Source of the DNA: Bacteroidota bacterium
Lineage (GTDB): Bacteria > Bacteroidota > Bacteroidia > Bacteroidales > Dysgonomonadaceae
Direction: 5' to 3'
Assembly: GCA_023424395.1 (NCBI GenBank)
Contig: JAFADY010000007.1
Location: forward strand, 98,019 to 162,018
Length of the DNA: 64,000 bases
Each line of letters starts with the position of its first letter. Position 1 is the stretch's first letter. The notes below the pieces were generated by a model. The model searched no databases and was not told where the DNA came from. It saw nothing but the letters and a program-made list of their open reading frames with translations. The position numbers and the translations under genes are program-made. Of this stretch, positions 41,828-50,290 are shown piece by piece.

Positions 41828-43660
41828 ATGAAAAAAACAATTCTACCCCTGCTTATCCTGTTCGTTTCGCTTGCACTTCAAGCGCAGCAAATAAACTTAG
41901 ACCCTGCCTTTTGGTGGAGCGGAATGCAGGAACCCGAACTGCAGTTGATGGTTTCGGGAAAAGACATCGCCTCGTACAAAGCAACCGTATCGGCAAAAGA
42001 TGTGTATCTGAAAGAAGCGGTTACGCTGGAAAGCCCCAATTATCAGATTCTTTATCTCGATATTTCGGAAAGTACGCCACAAACGTTTGACATTGTTTTC
42101 ACGAACGGAAAAAACAAGATTACGTATAATTATGAACTTAAGAGACGCGAACATAACCGGCAGGACATTCAAAGTTTCGGCTCATCAGACGTACTGTATC
42201 TAATTATGCCCGACCGTTTTGCCAACGGCAATCCGGATAACGATCAAATTCAGATGCGCACTTCGTATAAAGTGGACAGAAATGACCCCAACGCCCGACA
42301 CGGCGGCGATTTGAAAGGAATTTCAGACCGTTTGGACTATCTTTCCGATTTGGGCGTTACGGCCATCTGGCTCAATCCCGTGCTGGAAAACGATATGGAA
42401 GGCGGTTCGTATCACGGTTACGCCACAACCGATTATTATAAGGTGGATCCACGTTTCGGCACCAACGAAGAATACAAAAACCTCATCGCTGAGGCGCACA
42501 GCAAAAATATGAAAGTGGTAATGGATATGATTTTCAACCATTGCGGTAGTGACCATCCTTGGATGCGCGATATTCCTTCCCAAGATTGGTTCAATAATTT
42601 GGGCGAATACGTTCAAACTTCGCATATGAAAGAGATGTATTTCGATAACTATGCCTCGGATTACGACAAGGCGAAAATGATAGACGGATGGTTCGTTCCC
42701 ACGATGCCCGACTTGAACCAACGCAATCGTCACGTTGCGAAATACCTTATTCAAAACAGCATTTGGTGGATTGAGTATTCGGGTGTGGACGGCATCCGTC
42801 AGGATACCTATCCGTATGCCGATTACGATATGATGATCGATTGGGTGGAAGCCGTTGAAAAAGAGTATCCGCACTACAACATTGTGGGCGAAGCTTGGTT
42901 AAACAATCCCATTGGCACATCGTTCTGGCAACGTAATAGCAAACTCAACAACCGCAAAGACACGCAATTGAAATCGGTAATGGATTTCCGCTTTATGGGT
43001 TTGTCGCATACGGCTTTTCCCGAAGAAACAACCGAATGGAACGGCGGTCTGCACGGCATTTACGATCATATGACGTATGATTACATTTATCCCGATATCT
43101 ACAACGTGCTGCGCTTCTTAGACAACCACGATACCGACCGTTTTTTGAAAGAATATCCAACCGACCTATCGGGGTGGAAACAAGGAATCGCTTTTCTGCT
43201 CACGATGCCCGGAACGCCGCAAATCTATTACGGAACGGAATTGCTGATGCACGGTAACAAAAGCAAAAGCGACGGCGATATTCGCCGCGATGTTCCCGGC
43301 GGATGGCCCGGCGACGATGTAAATCATTTTACCCGCGACGGACGCGACGATATTCAAAACGAAGCGTTCTACTACTTGAGCAAACTGCTCAAATGGCGCC
43401 GAGGAAACGATGTTATCGCCAACGGCAAAATGAAGCACTACGTGCTGCAGAAAGGGGTGTACGTATATGAACGGTATCTCAACGGCAAAAGTGTGCTGGT
43501 ATTTATGAACGGCACAAAGAACGAAGTGAAAATAAACCTCGACCGCTATGCGGAGTCTATTAAAGGCAAATCGGGCGGAAAAGATGTGATCTCGGGAAAG
43601 AATATTTCGTTGGGACAAACATTGAAACTCGCTCCCAAACAGGTAATCATTTTGGAGTAA
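41828..43660 (+). CDS. GH13 neopullulanase/cyclomaltodextrinase-like enzyme (SusA-type)
   Basis: 610-aa exported amylase-family enzyme with a type I signal (LPLLILFVSLALQAQ) and no lipobox, so probably periplasmic. An N-terminal beta-sandwich (residues about 22-105) precedes the barrel: YLIMPDRFANG, MDMIFNHCG, GVDGIRQDTYPY (nucleophile Asp326), NIVGEAWLNN (acid/base Glu355) and FLDNHDTDRF (stabilising Asp435). These match SusA, the periplasmic neopullulanase of the starch utilisation system, cleaving malto-oligosaccharides. Located directly after GH53. Confidence 0.92.
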   Translation: MKKTILPLLILFVSLALQAQQINLDPAFWWSGMQEPELQLMVSGKDIASYKATVSAKDVYLKEAVTLESPNYQILYLDISESTPQTFDIVFTNGKNKITYNYELKRREHNRQDIQSFGSSDVLYLIMPDRFANGNPDNDQIQMRTSYKVDRNDPNARHGGDLKGISDRLDYLSDLGVTAIWLNPVLENDMEGGSYHGYATTDYYKVDPRFGTNEEYKNLIAEAHSKNMKVVMDMIFNHCGSDHPWMRDIPSQDWFNNLGEYVQTSHMKEMYFDNYASDYDKAKMIDGWFVPTMPDLNQRNRHVAKYLIQNSIWWIEYSGVDGIRQDTYPYADYDMMIDWVEAVEKEYPHYNIVGEAWLNNPIGTSFWQRNSKLNNRKDTQLKSVMDFRFMGLSHTAFPEETTEWNGGLHGIYDHMTYDYIYPDIYNVLRFLDNHDTDRFLKEYPTDLSGWKQGIAFLLTMPGTPQIYYGTELLMHGNKSKSDGDIRRDVPGGWPGDDVNHFTRDGRDDIQNEAFYYLSKLLKWRRGNDVIANGKMKHYVLQKGVYVYERYLNGKSVLVFMNGTKNEVKINLDRYAESIKGKSGGKDVISGKNISLGQTLKLAPKQVIILE

Positions 43661-43789
43661 GCCTCCCCTTAATCCCCTCCAAAGGAAGGGAAGCGATCTT
43701 CGATTTAAAATTGGACAAATAATTCATCAAGGTTTACTCCTCCTCCTTCGGAAGAGGTTGGGAGGAGGCCTTTTCGCAATACAAAAACA
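43661..43789. repeat. GC-rich interspersed repeats between the two GH13 genes
   Basis: Two halves: 43661-43692 (GCCTCCCC..., with CCCCTCCAAAGGAAGGG) and 43737-43771 (CTCCTCCTCCTTCGGAAGAGG, here abbreviated, ending GGGAGGAGGCC). The outer parts are complementary (GCCTCCCC with GGGAGGAGGC), so the region could fold as a long hairpin; the inner halves are hairpins themselves. Similar C-run/G-run palindromes occur near murD and in ftsW. Confidence 0.55.
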
Positions 43790-46144
43790 ATGAAAAAAAA
43801 CATTCTCTACCTTTTCCTCATATTTTTCGCTATTTCCTGCGGAAAAGACCCGATCATTGTTCCGCCGGAACCCGATGAACCTGATCCGGATACTCCGGTG
43901 GTCATTAAAGACGGTTTCTCGTGGAGCCCCGAAATGGCGGATGCCGACAAAGAACTCACCATAACCTTTAAAGCTGTGTCCACATCGCCATTATATAATT
44001 ATACAGGCGATGTATATGCTCACATAGGCATTGTTTCCGAAGGAGTTTGGCAGTTTGTCCCCGCCGAGTGGGATCAGAATATCGCGAAGTGCAAAATGAC
44101 GAAAGTAGAAAGCAACGTATGGAGTTTAAAACTTTCTCCCACTATTCGTCAATGGTTTGGTTCGGGAGAAACGCCGGTGAATAAAATAGGAATTGTTGTG
44201 CGCAGTTCCGATAGGGAAAGAAAGGGAATCCGTGCAACCGAAACTGATAATGGGGATTATTTCATTGGAAATATAACCGATAGCAAATACAAAGCGTTTC
44301 AACCCGGAGCAGTAAAAACGGGTGCTGTCCCTGCGAATATGCTACACGGGATAAACATTGTGGATAACAATACCGTTACATTGGTTTTGTACGATAAAGA
44401 CAAAAACGGTTCCCGAAAAGATTTCGCGCACGTTGTGGGCGATTTCAACAACTGGACGCTGAGTAACGATGAAAAATCGCAAATGTTCCGCGACGAGACA
44501 GCCGGAGTTTGGTGGATTACATTAACAGGATTGGATCCGACCAAAGAATATGCTTTCCAATATTACGTGGGAAAAACAGGCGAACAACCTATACGGCTTG
44601 CCGATGCTTACACACGCAAGATCCTTGATCCGGATAACGATCAATATATTTCATCGACAACTTATCCCGAAAACAAAACTTACCCTGCGGGCGGTATCGG
44701 AATTGTTTCCACGTTCAAAATTCAGCAAGATACGTATAATTGGCAGGTAACGGATTTCCAAACTCCCGCAACCGATAATTTGGTGATTTACGAAATGTTA
44801 TTCCGCGACTTCACTTCAACCGGAGATATCAACGGCGCGATGCAAAAACTTGATTACCTGCAATCGCTTGGCGTAAACGCCATTGAGTTAATGCCGGTAC
44901 AGGAATTCGATGGAAACGACAGTTGGGGCTACAATCCCGCGTTCTTTTTCGCGATGGATAAAGCCTACGGAACCGATAAAATGTACAAACAATTTATCGA
45001 TGAGTGCCACAAACTAGGAATAGCAGTGATCTTCGATGTGGTGTATAACCACGCAACAGGCGCCAATCCGTTTGCAAAAATGTGGTGGAATGTGTCTAAC
45101 AACAAAACGGCTTCAAACAATCCGTACTTCAACGTCGATGCACCGCATCCGTACAGCGTTTTCCACGATTTCAACCACGAATCGACGTTAGTAAGAGATT
45201 TTGTAAAACGAAACTTACAATTTTTATTGGACGAATATAAAATTGACGGCTTCCGTTTCGATTTAACCAAAGGTTTTACGCAAAAAAGCAGCTCGGAATC
45301 AACCGCAGGAAATTACGATGCTTCCCGCATCGCGATTCTGAAAGGTTACAACGCTGCCATAAAAGCCGTAAAATCGGATGCATTGGTTATCCTCGAGCAT
45401 TTTGCCGATGATCGTGAAGAATCGGAATTGGCTAGTAACGGAATGATGGTGTGGAGAAATATGAACCACGCTTATTGCCAAACAGCAATGGGTTATTCGA
45501 GTGAATCGGATTTTAACAGAACGTATTACAAAACTTCCTCACGCCCTGCAAACAGTTTGGTTTCGTATATGGAAAGCCACGACGAGGAACGTGCCGGTTA
45601 CAAACAAACTCAATGGGGTGTAGGGCCTTTGAAAACTGATCTGGCTGCACGCATGAAACAATTATCCACCAACGCAGCCTTTTTCTTCACCGTTCCTGGT
45701 CCAAAGATGCTTTGGCAATTTGGAGAAATGGGTTACGATATTTCTATCGATCAAAACGGAAGGACAGGCAAAAAACCCATCCATTGGGATTATCTTGAAA
45801 CACCCGAACGAAAAGCGTTACACGATAACTACGCCAAACTTATCAACCTGCGATTTGCGCATCCCGAACTATTTAACTCCACAGCCACAATGAATTGGAA
45901 AGTTACCGTAAACGATTGGAACGGTGGTCGTTTTCTCACGCTTTCATCCTTCGGAAACAGCAAACAAATGGTTATTGTGGGTAATTTCACAAACGCGCCC
46001 ATAAACGCCACCACCGCATTCCCAAAATCAGGAACGTGGTACAATTATATGAACGCCAATGAAACGCTCAACGTAGGCTCCTCTGCAATGGCCATATCCA
46101 TTCCGGCAAACAGTTACAAGATATATTCTTCGTTTGCGCCGTAG
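43790..46144 (+). CDS. GH13 alpha-amylase-family lipoprotein with N-terminal carbohydrate-binding modules
   Basis: 784-aa surface lipoprotein (YLFLIFFAISC, Cys17) followed by an acidic Pro-rich linker (PPEPDEPDPDTP). Residues about 40-165 form a beta-sandwich of unknown ligand, residues about 185-300 a CBM48-like module (HVVGDFNNWTL, YAFQYYVG), then the GH13 barrel: EMLFRDFTSTGD, VIFDVVYNHATG, IDGFRFDLTKGF (Asp491), LVILEHFADD (Glu536), YMESHDEERAGY (Asp598), and a C-terminal beta domain. Arrangement and surface location fit a SusG-like initial alpha-glucan hydrolase, though branching-type specificity is not excluded. Stop codon is TAG, showing that TAG normally terminates here. Confidence 0.9.
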   Translation: MKKNILYLFLIFFAISCGKDPIIVPPEPDEPDPDTPVVIKDGFSWSPEMADADKELTITFKAVSTSPLYNYTGDVYAHIGIVSEGVWQFVPAEWDQNIAKCKMTKVESNVWSLKLSPTIRQWFGSGETPVNKIGIVVRSSDRERKGIRATETDNGDYFIGNITDSKYKAFQPGAVKTGAVPANMLHGINIVDNNTVTLVLYDKDKNGSRKDFAHVVGDFNNWTLSNDEKSQMFRDETAGVWWITLTGLDPTKEYAFQYYVGKTGEQPIRLADAYTRKILDPDNDQYISSTTYPENKTYPAGGIGIVSTFKIQQDTYNWQVTDFQTPATDNLVIYEMLFRDFTSTGDINGAMQKLDYLQSLGVNAIELMPVQEFDGNDSWGYNPAFFFAMDKAYGTDKMYKQFIDECHKLGIAVIFDVVYNHATGANPFAKMWWNVSNNKTASNNPYFNVDAPHPYSVFHDFNHESTLVRDFVKRNLQFLLDEYKIDGFRFDLTKGFTQKSSSESTAGNYDASRIAILKGYNAAIKAVKSDALVILEHFADDREESELASNGMMVWRNMNHAYCQTAMGYSSESDFNRTYYKTSSRPANSLVSYMESHDEERAGYKQTQWGVGPLKTDLAARMKQLSTNAAFFFTVPGPKMLWQFGEMGYDISIDQNGRTGKKPIHWDYLETPERKALHDNYAKLINLRFAHPELFNSTATMNWKVTVNDWNGGRFLTLSSFGNSKQMVIVGNFTNAPINATTAFPKSGTWYNYMNANETLNVGSSAMAISIPANSYKIYSSFAP

Positions 46145-46188
46145 CATATTTTTTTCATCACATTATTAGCAAATTTCAAACTATCTGC

Positions 46189-46196
46189 TATCTTTG
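46189..46196 (+). promoter_or_regulatory. -7 element of the flavodoxin gene
   Basis: TATCTTTG, exact match to TAnnTTTG, 34 bp before the ATG. The -33 region has no good TTTG. Confidence 0.5.
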
Positions 46197-46230
46197 TACG
46201 TTTAAATTCAAATCTATAAAATTTTACCCA

Positions 46231-46737
46231 ATGAAATCTGTTGCGATCATTTACGGTTCAAGCACCGAAAACACCAAAATAGCGGCCGAAAAAATTGCCG
46301 AAAAACTCGCGGATTATTCGCCTAAACTCATCGACATTTATCATGGCGAGGAAGAGGGTTTCTATGATAACGAAGTACTCATTCTCGGTGTTTCTACCTG
46401 GGGAATAAAAGATTTGCAGGACGACTGGGCCGACTTTTACAAAAGATTCGTCAAACTGGATCTCTCGGGTAAAACCATTGCTTTGTTCGGTCAGGGCGAT
46501 GCGTATATTTATCGCGACTCCTTTGTGGATGCCATCGGCATTTTGTACGAAGTGCTTGCCGAGAAGGATTGTAAACTGATAGGTGAAGTTTCTCCTACGG
46601 GATACAATTTCGATTATTCCCGTGCATTGGTCGACGGCTTTTTTGCGGGACTTCCGTTGGATGATGACAACGAACCCGAGTTAACCGATGAGCGCATCGC
46701 TAATTGGGTGGATTCATTAAAACCGCACCTGGATTAA
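46231..46737 (+). CDS. fldA: Flavodoxin
   Basis: 168-aa long-chain flavodoxin, an FMN-carrying electron-transfer protein of the cytoplasm. FMN phosphate loop IIYGSSTENTKIAAEKIAEKL at residues about 6-26, the 50s-type loop LGVSTWGIKDLQDDWADF with stacking Trp, and the 90s loop ALFGQGDAYIYRDSFVDAIG; the SPTGYNFDYSRALVDG segment is typical of long-chain flavodoxins. It stands alone after the glycan locus, with its own promoter box and a strong terminator. Possible partner is pyruvate:ferredoxin/flavodoxin oxidoreductase, not seen here. Confidence 0.93.
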   Translation: MKSVAIIYGSSTENTKIAAEKIAEKLADYSPKLIDIYHGEEEGFYDNEVLILGVSTWGIKDLQDDWADFYKRFVKLDLSGKTIALFGQGDAYIYRDSFVDAIGILYEVLAEKDCKLIGEVSPTGYNFDYSRALVDGFFAGLPLDDDNEPELTDERIANWVDSLKPHLD

Positions 46738-46799
46738 TCCTGATTGTGTCTCGTCTTTAATAACCGTTACAGGTTTTAATTACAAAAATACTTTATTTT

Positions 46800-46842
46800 A
46801 TCAACATCTTTGAAGGCTAGCCTTCAAAGATGTTGATTTTTT
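46800..46842 (+). terminator. Flavodoxin terminator
   Basis: Perfect 17-bp arms (46800-46816 and 46821-46837) around CTAG, followed by a T run; an A/T-rich stretch on the other side may let it act in both directions toward the convergent fimbrillin-like gene. Confidence 0.85.
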
Positions 46843-46937
46843 ATACGTTCTAATTTTAATCATATCCTGATTATGCATCTGATCAAGTGTAAGCATATTA
46901 CAAAAACATAAGTATTTCAGGCAAAAAAAGAAAAAAT

Positions 46938-48239
46938 TTATTTAGTACTCTGCGGATACTCCACACCATCAATAAAAGCGCGATCGGTATTCCTTAAGCC
47001 GATTAATCCGAAATAACTATCCAAATCTCCACGCAAAAGAACTTCTTTTCCGAAATTTGCCGGATTTTGTTGTAGATTCACTATATCCCGTACTGCACCG
47101 GTTGGTAATTGTACCGGAAGTGTTTTTCTTGCCTCGGTTTCATTGGCTGAAGCTGCAAGAGCGATATTAGAAGCACTTGTTGCGTTAACAGCATTATTCG
47201 TGAATGAAGTATAGGTCGTGCCGGAATAATAACCCACCACAAAACCTTTGATCCAAACATCATTTTTACCCTTGAATATACCTGCTTCCGGCACCGAAAT
47301 AGGATTGTTGAAAGCACCTGTTGCCGTTGAACTTCCCGGATCGCTACCGGGCATTGCTGCTCCGTTTTCTGCCGGTTTTTCAACCCAGCTTTCAATCGAC
47401 GAACTGCTTAGCGTTGCCTTTACTCCGGTTGGATTAATGATAATATTGTAAGTGTATTTTGTGGATTTATTTAATGATGTGATCGTAGAACTTGAACTTA
47501 AATCAAAAATATAGGTTTCGGTACCAATGGAAAATACGAGGTTTCTTCCCATTAAATTTTGCATGGGAATTAAAGTTGCTTCAGCCGATTTTCCATCGAT
47601 AGCCACTTTAAAGAACAAATCCCCAATTTCCGTTGGGCTCGAAATACTCCCATCCGAAAGAGAAAAAGAAGCTTTTTTCCCTGCGTTGGTGATCTTCACT
47701 TTTAAATCTCTGAGGTCAGCAGTGATATTCTCTGCTGTTATGTTCAGAAAAATTTTCGATAATTGATGTTTAAAAATGAGATTTACATTGGGATTTTTAG
47801 AGTTTAGTCCGATGGCGTTATCCGTGTAAAGTAAATCCAAGACGGATTGATCGGTTTGATCCGTCACATCCAAAGGATATATATAATCTTTTATTTCAGG
47901 CTTATACGGATAATATCCAATAAAATCCACGTCCGAACCATTAAAAGGAAAAAGAATTTCTTCATTGATGTTTTCTGCCGTAAAAGTAGAATTTCCTTTT
48001 GTTATATATTTTATATTATTTGCGATAACTCCTATCGGCAATTCACTCCCCGCAACCTTCATGTACAACCCAACTGAATCTCCGTTTTCCCAAGAGTCAT
48101 TAGCCAATCTCGTTTCGGGTCCTGATATTATAGCAACAATATTAGCCGGTCTTGAACCTGAATCCTTATTGATGATTTCGCCTTCACAGGATACAAAAAC
48201 GATAACTGACAAAAGCAGAAACAAATAATTCGTTTTCAT
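46938..48239 (-). CDS. Fimbrillin-family lipoprotein with C-terminal DUF6359-like domain
   Basis: 433 aa from the ATG at 48239. Signal MKTNYLFLLLSVIVFVSC with lipobox. The N-terminal half resembles Bacteroidetes fimbrillin/Mfa-like proteins: TRLANDSWENGDSVGLYM, FNGSDVDFIGYYPY, NLIFKHQLSKIFLNITAE and TIFDLSSSSTITSLNKSTKYTYNIII-type strands. After the linker (MPGSDPGSSTATG) comes a module with FKGKNDVWIKGFVVGYYSGTTY and LPTGAVRDIVNLQQNPANFGKEVLLRGDLDSYFG (read as separate motifs), like an OB-fold DUF6359 domain. Likely a surface lipoprotein, perhaps adhesive; no pilus assembly genes are adjacent. Confidence 0.75.
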   Translation of the reverse strand: MKTNYLFLLLSVIVFVSCEGEIINKDSGSRPANIVAIISGPETRLANDSWENGDSVGLYMKVAGSELPIGVIANNIKYITKGNSTFTAENINEEILFPFNGSDVDFIGYYPYKPEIKDYIYPLDVTDQTDQSVLDLLYTDNAIGLNSKNPNVNLIFKHQLSKIFLNITAENITADLRDLKVKITNAGKKASFSLSDGSISSPTEIGDLFFKVAIDGKSAEATLIPMQNLMGRNLVFSIGTETYIFDLSSSSTITSLNKSTKYTYNIIINPTGVKATLSSSSIESWVEKPAENGAAMPGSDPGSSTATGAFNNPISVPEAGIFKGKNDVWIKGFVVGYYSGTTYTSFTNNAVNATSASNIALAASANETEARKTLPVQLPTGAVRDIVNLQQNPANFGKEVLLRGDLDSYFGLIGLRNTDRAFIDGVEYPQSTK

Positions 48240-48329
48240 AATTTTCGATATTTTCAAGAATCTGTTTTAATTTATCGCAAAAACAGAAATAAAAGTGATA
48301 TATCAAAATTAAATCACTACTATTTATGC

Positions 48330-48351
48330 TTTTATGTTGTAAAACATAAAA
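48330..48351. promoter_or_regulatory. AT-rich perfect palindrome between umuC remnant and fimbrillin-like gene
   Basis: Arms TTTTATGTT (48330-48338) and AACATAAAA (48343-48351) around GTAA. It lies 91 bp upstream of the fimbrillin-like start, beyond a TAATTTTG box at 48304-48311, and 58 bp upstream of the umuC remnant stop. It could be an operator for the former. Confidence 0.4.
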
Positions 48352-48408
48352 ACCGATATTATAAACGTACTTCTAAAATCTGACTGATGTTTGTAGTATA
48401 TTCTTTGG

Positions 48409-49390
48409 TCAGATGCTCCTGCTTTTTCTCAGCGGATCGCCATCCTGAGCCGCCAATCTAATCGCTTGCTTGCCGTATTTGCTGTTAACGATATCAATTC
48501 GTCGCATAAGCTCTTTGTGCTTGGGGTTAGAATTAAAAAACAGCGACGGCTGATAAGCATTGTCATCAACAAAATCGATAAGAATTACTCCGGCTCTTTT
48601 ATAATGGTAGTGCTCTTTGAATATTTGCTTCAATCCTTTAACGGCGAATTCAGCCAATTCAAGTGAGGATGCAGTTGGGAAAGGTAACGTAACGTGCGCG
48701 CTGTTGGCATAGAAATTTTCATACTCGCGATAACGGCTTGTTTCTATAAAAACAATCAGTCCTCTGCACAGAGAGCGTTGCTGCCGCAGTTTTTGCGCGC
48801 TGAGCGTAGTAAAAGTAACCACACGCTCTTTTACTTCATCGAAGGTTTTATAATCTTTTTCGAAAGTACGGGTGTTAGAAATGCTTTTGTGTTTCTCAGT
48901 TACATCTGTTTTCAGCATAGGAACACCGTTTAGCTCCTTCTGCAACCTAACACCAGTAATGGTCATATATTTCATCACCCAACTCTCCGACATTTCGGTG
49001 AATTGAATGGCTTTTGTTACGCCCGCGGCGTATAATTTTTTACAATTTCTCCTACCGATACCCCACACATCGTTAATATCCAGCCACTTCAAGGCTTTGA
49101 TGCGTTTTTCTTCGGTATCCATCACATATACATTGTCGGTTTGCGATGGATATTTCTTTGCTACCCTATTGGCCACTTTTGCCAATGCCTTGGTAGGAGC
49201 AATTCCTATGCTGATAGGGATTCCCGTCCATTTAAGCACATGTTCGCGCATTTGTTTTCCGTATTCTTTCAAATCTTTATCGATACCCGAAAGATCGAGA
49301 AAACATTCGTCAATGGAAATGGACTGTATGTCCCCAAAATCCGCATCACACGACGGCTCATATCACCGTACAAGGGAAAATTTGCCAATC
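48409..49390 (-). pseudogene. umuC: DNA polymerase V catalytic subunit UmuC, 5'-truncated and frameshifted
   Basis: Y-family translesion polymerase remnant. The downstream frame encodes about 317 residues from DIQSISIDECFLDLSGI (the conserved SIDE catalytic motif) through SIGIAPTKALAKVANRVAKKYP, VWGIGRRNCKKL and the little-finger domain to a normal C-terminus. The preceding conserved segment, NFPLYGDMSRRVMRIL, is in another frame (codons from 49382 down), with the switch near a TTTTGGGG run at about 49332-49340. The first about 80 residues of the family (MYALVDCNNFYVSCER region) are missing; homology stops near 49390, 10 bp before a hairpin-rich repeat at 49401. No umuD lies nearby. Unlikely to be functional. 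Confidence 0.85.
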
Positions 49391-49400
49391 CCTTATTTTT

Positions 49401-49500
49401 GTACCGCCACTTCGGACGGATGTTAGAGAGCGTTAGCTTTACCGTAGGCGAATAAATCGCCCACGGTTATGAAAGTTTCGCCTTTCAGGCGATATGTCAT
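49401..49500. repeat. Dispersed hairpin element, copy B
   Basis: About 100 bp starting GTACCGCCACTTCGG and containing two hairpins (ACCGTAGGCGA / TCGCCCACGGT and TTTCGCC / GGCGATA). It aligns over its length with 59624-59720, with most positions identical. It lies directly where umuC similarity ends. Confidence 0.7.
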
Positions 49501-49564
49501 GTTAAAACGTCGCGCGAAAATCCCGCTCTGCAGAATTGAACGTGATGTTCGATTCAACAACTAC

Positions 49565-50257
49565 TTAAGCAATTCTCTTCTCACTAATGTCTCTTACATC
49601 TGCCATTTCCAACAACTTAACGGTTGCTCTGTAACAATCGATAAGGAGCATAATGCCGGCAATCAATGTTAAATAAACGATTGATCCCGGAAAAATGACT
49701 TCGAAAATAATCATTCCGGAAATAATAAGCCGCAATTCGGTGGGACCCAACAAGTTTGAATCGATCAAATACTTGTCGATTACTTTATACCGAAGTAGCG
49801 CGATAATCATTTCCCAACCGTACAACACTACAAAAATAAATCCGAGAATTTTCCAGGCAGATTCTAAATAAATGGTGAATCCTAACCCGATAATTACGAT
49901 ACCCACCCAATCGACAATTACGTCGAGCGAGAAGCCAAACCACTTTCGCGGTATATTTCTGTAGTATGCAAGCCGTCCGTCCAACGAGTCGCCGAGCCAG
50001 TTTACCGCAAATCCTAAAATTCCCAAAAGAAGGAAATAGGGGTGGAGGTAATATCCCAGCACAAACGCTACGGCGACTGCTACATTACCGAAAAAACCGA
50101 TTCCGGTCAGCATATTCGACGTCATCCACGACGGAACGACGCGAACTAATTTGGCAAGTGCTTTTTGCTCATGCTTTTTGAGAATATTGGTCCTTTCTCG
50201 ATCTGCTGAAAGAATTTTCAGGATATCGATCATTTCTTTTTTGTTCATTGATTTCAT
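49565..50257 (-). CDS. CDP-alcohol phosphatidyltransferase family membrane protein
   Basis: 230-aa integral inner-membrane enzyme of the PgsA/PssA superfamily, which transfers a phosphatidyl group from a CDP-lipid to an alcohol. The catalytic motif is a variant of DxxDGxxARx8Gx3Dx3D: DSLDGRLAYYR then WFGFSLDVIVDW, with all four aspartates but Ala-Tyr-Tyr-Arg in place of the usual AR spacing. About six TM helices follow a charged N-terminal segment (MIDILKILSADRERTNILKKHEQKALAKL, residues about 9-37). The acceptor alcohol cannot be assigned. It is the last gene of the series that includes the RND pump (33 bp after it), and may belong to the same envelope-lipid programme as pldA. Confidence 0.82.
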   Translation of the reverse strand: MKSMNKKEMIDILKILSADRERTNILKKHEQKALAKLVRVVPSWMTSNMLTGIGFFGNVAVAVAFVLGYYLHPYFLLLGILGFAVNWLGDSLDGRLAYYRNIPRKWFGFSLDVIVDWVGIVIIGLGFTIYLESAWKILGFIFVVLYGWEMIIALLRYKVIDKYLIDSNLLGPTELRLIISGMIIFEVIFPGSIVYLTLIAGIMLLIDCYRATVKLLEMADVRDISEKRIA

Positions 50258-50290
50258 AAATAGCTTTTTTTGTTGGTTTTACATTCTTTC

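Noticed and set aside
49533..49555. Inverted repeat GAATTGAAC/GTTCGATTC as a terminator
   Set aside because: No T tract follows on either strand and it lies next to the hairpin element; its role is undefined.
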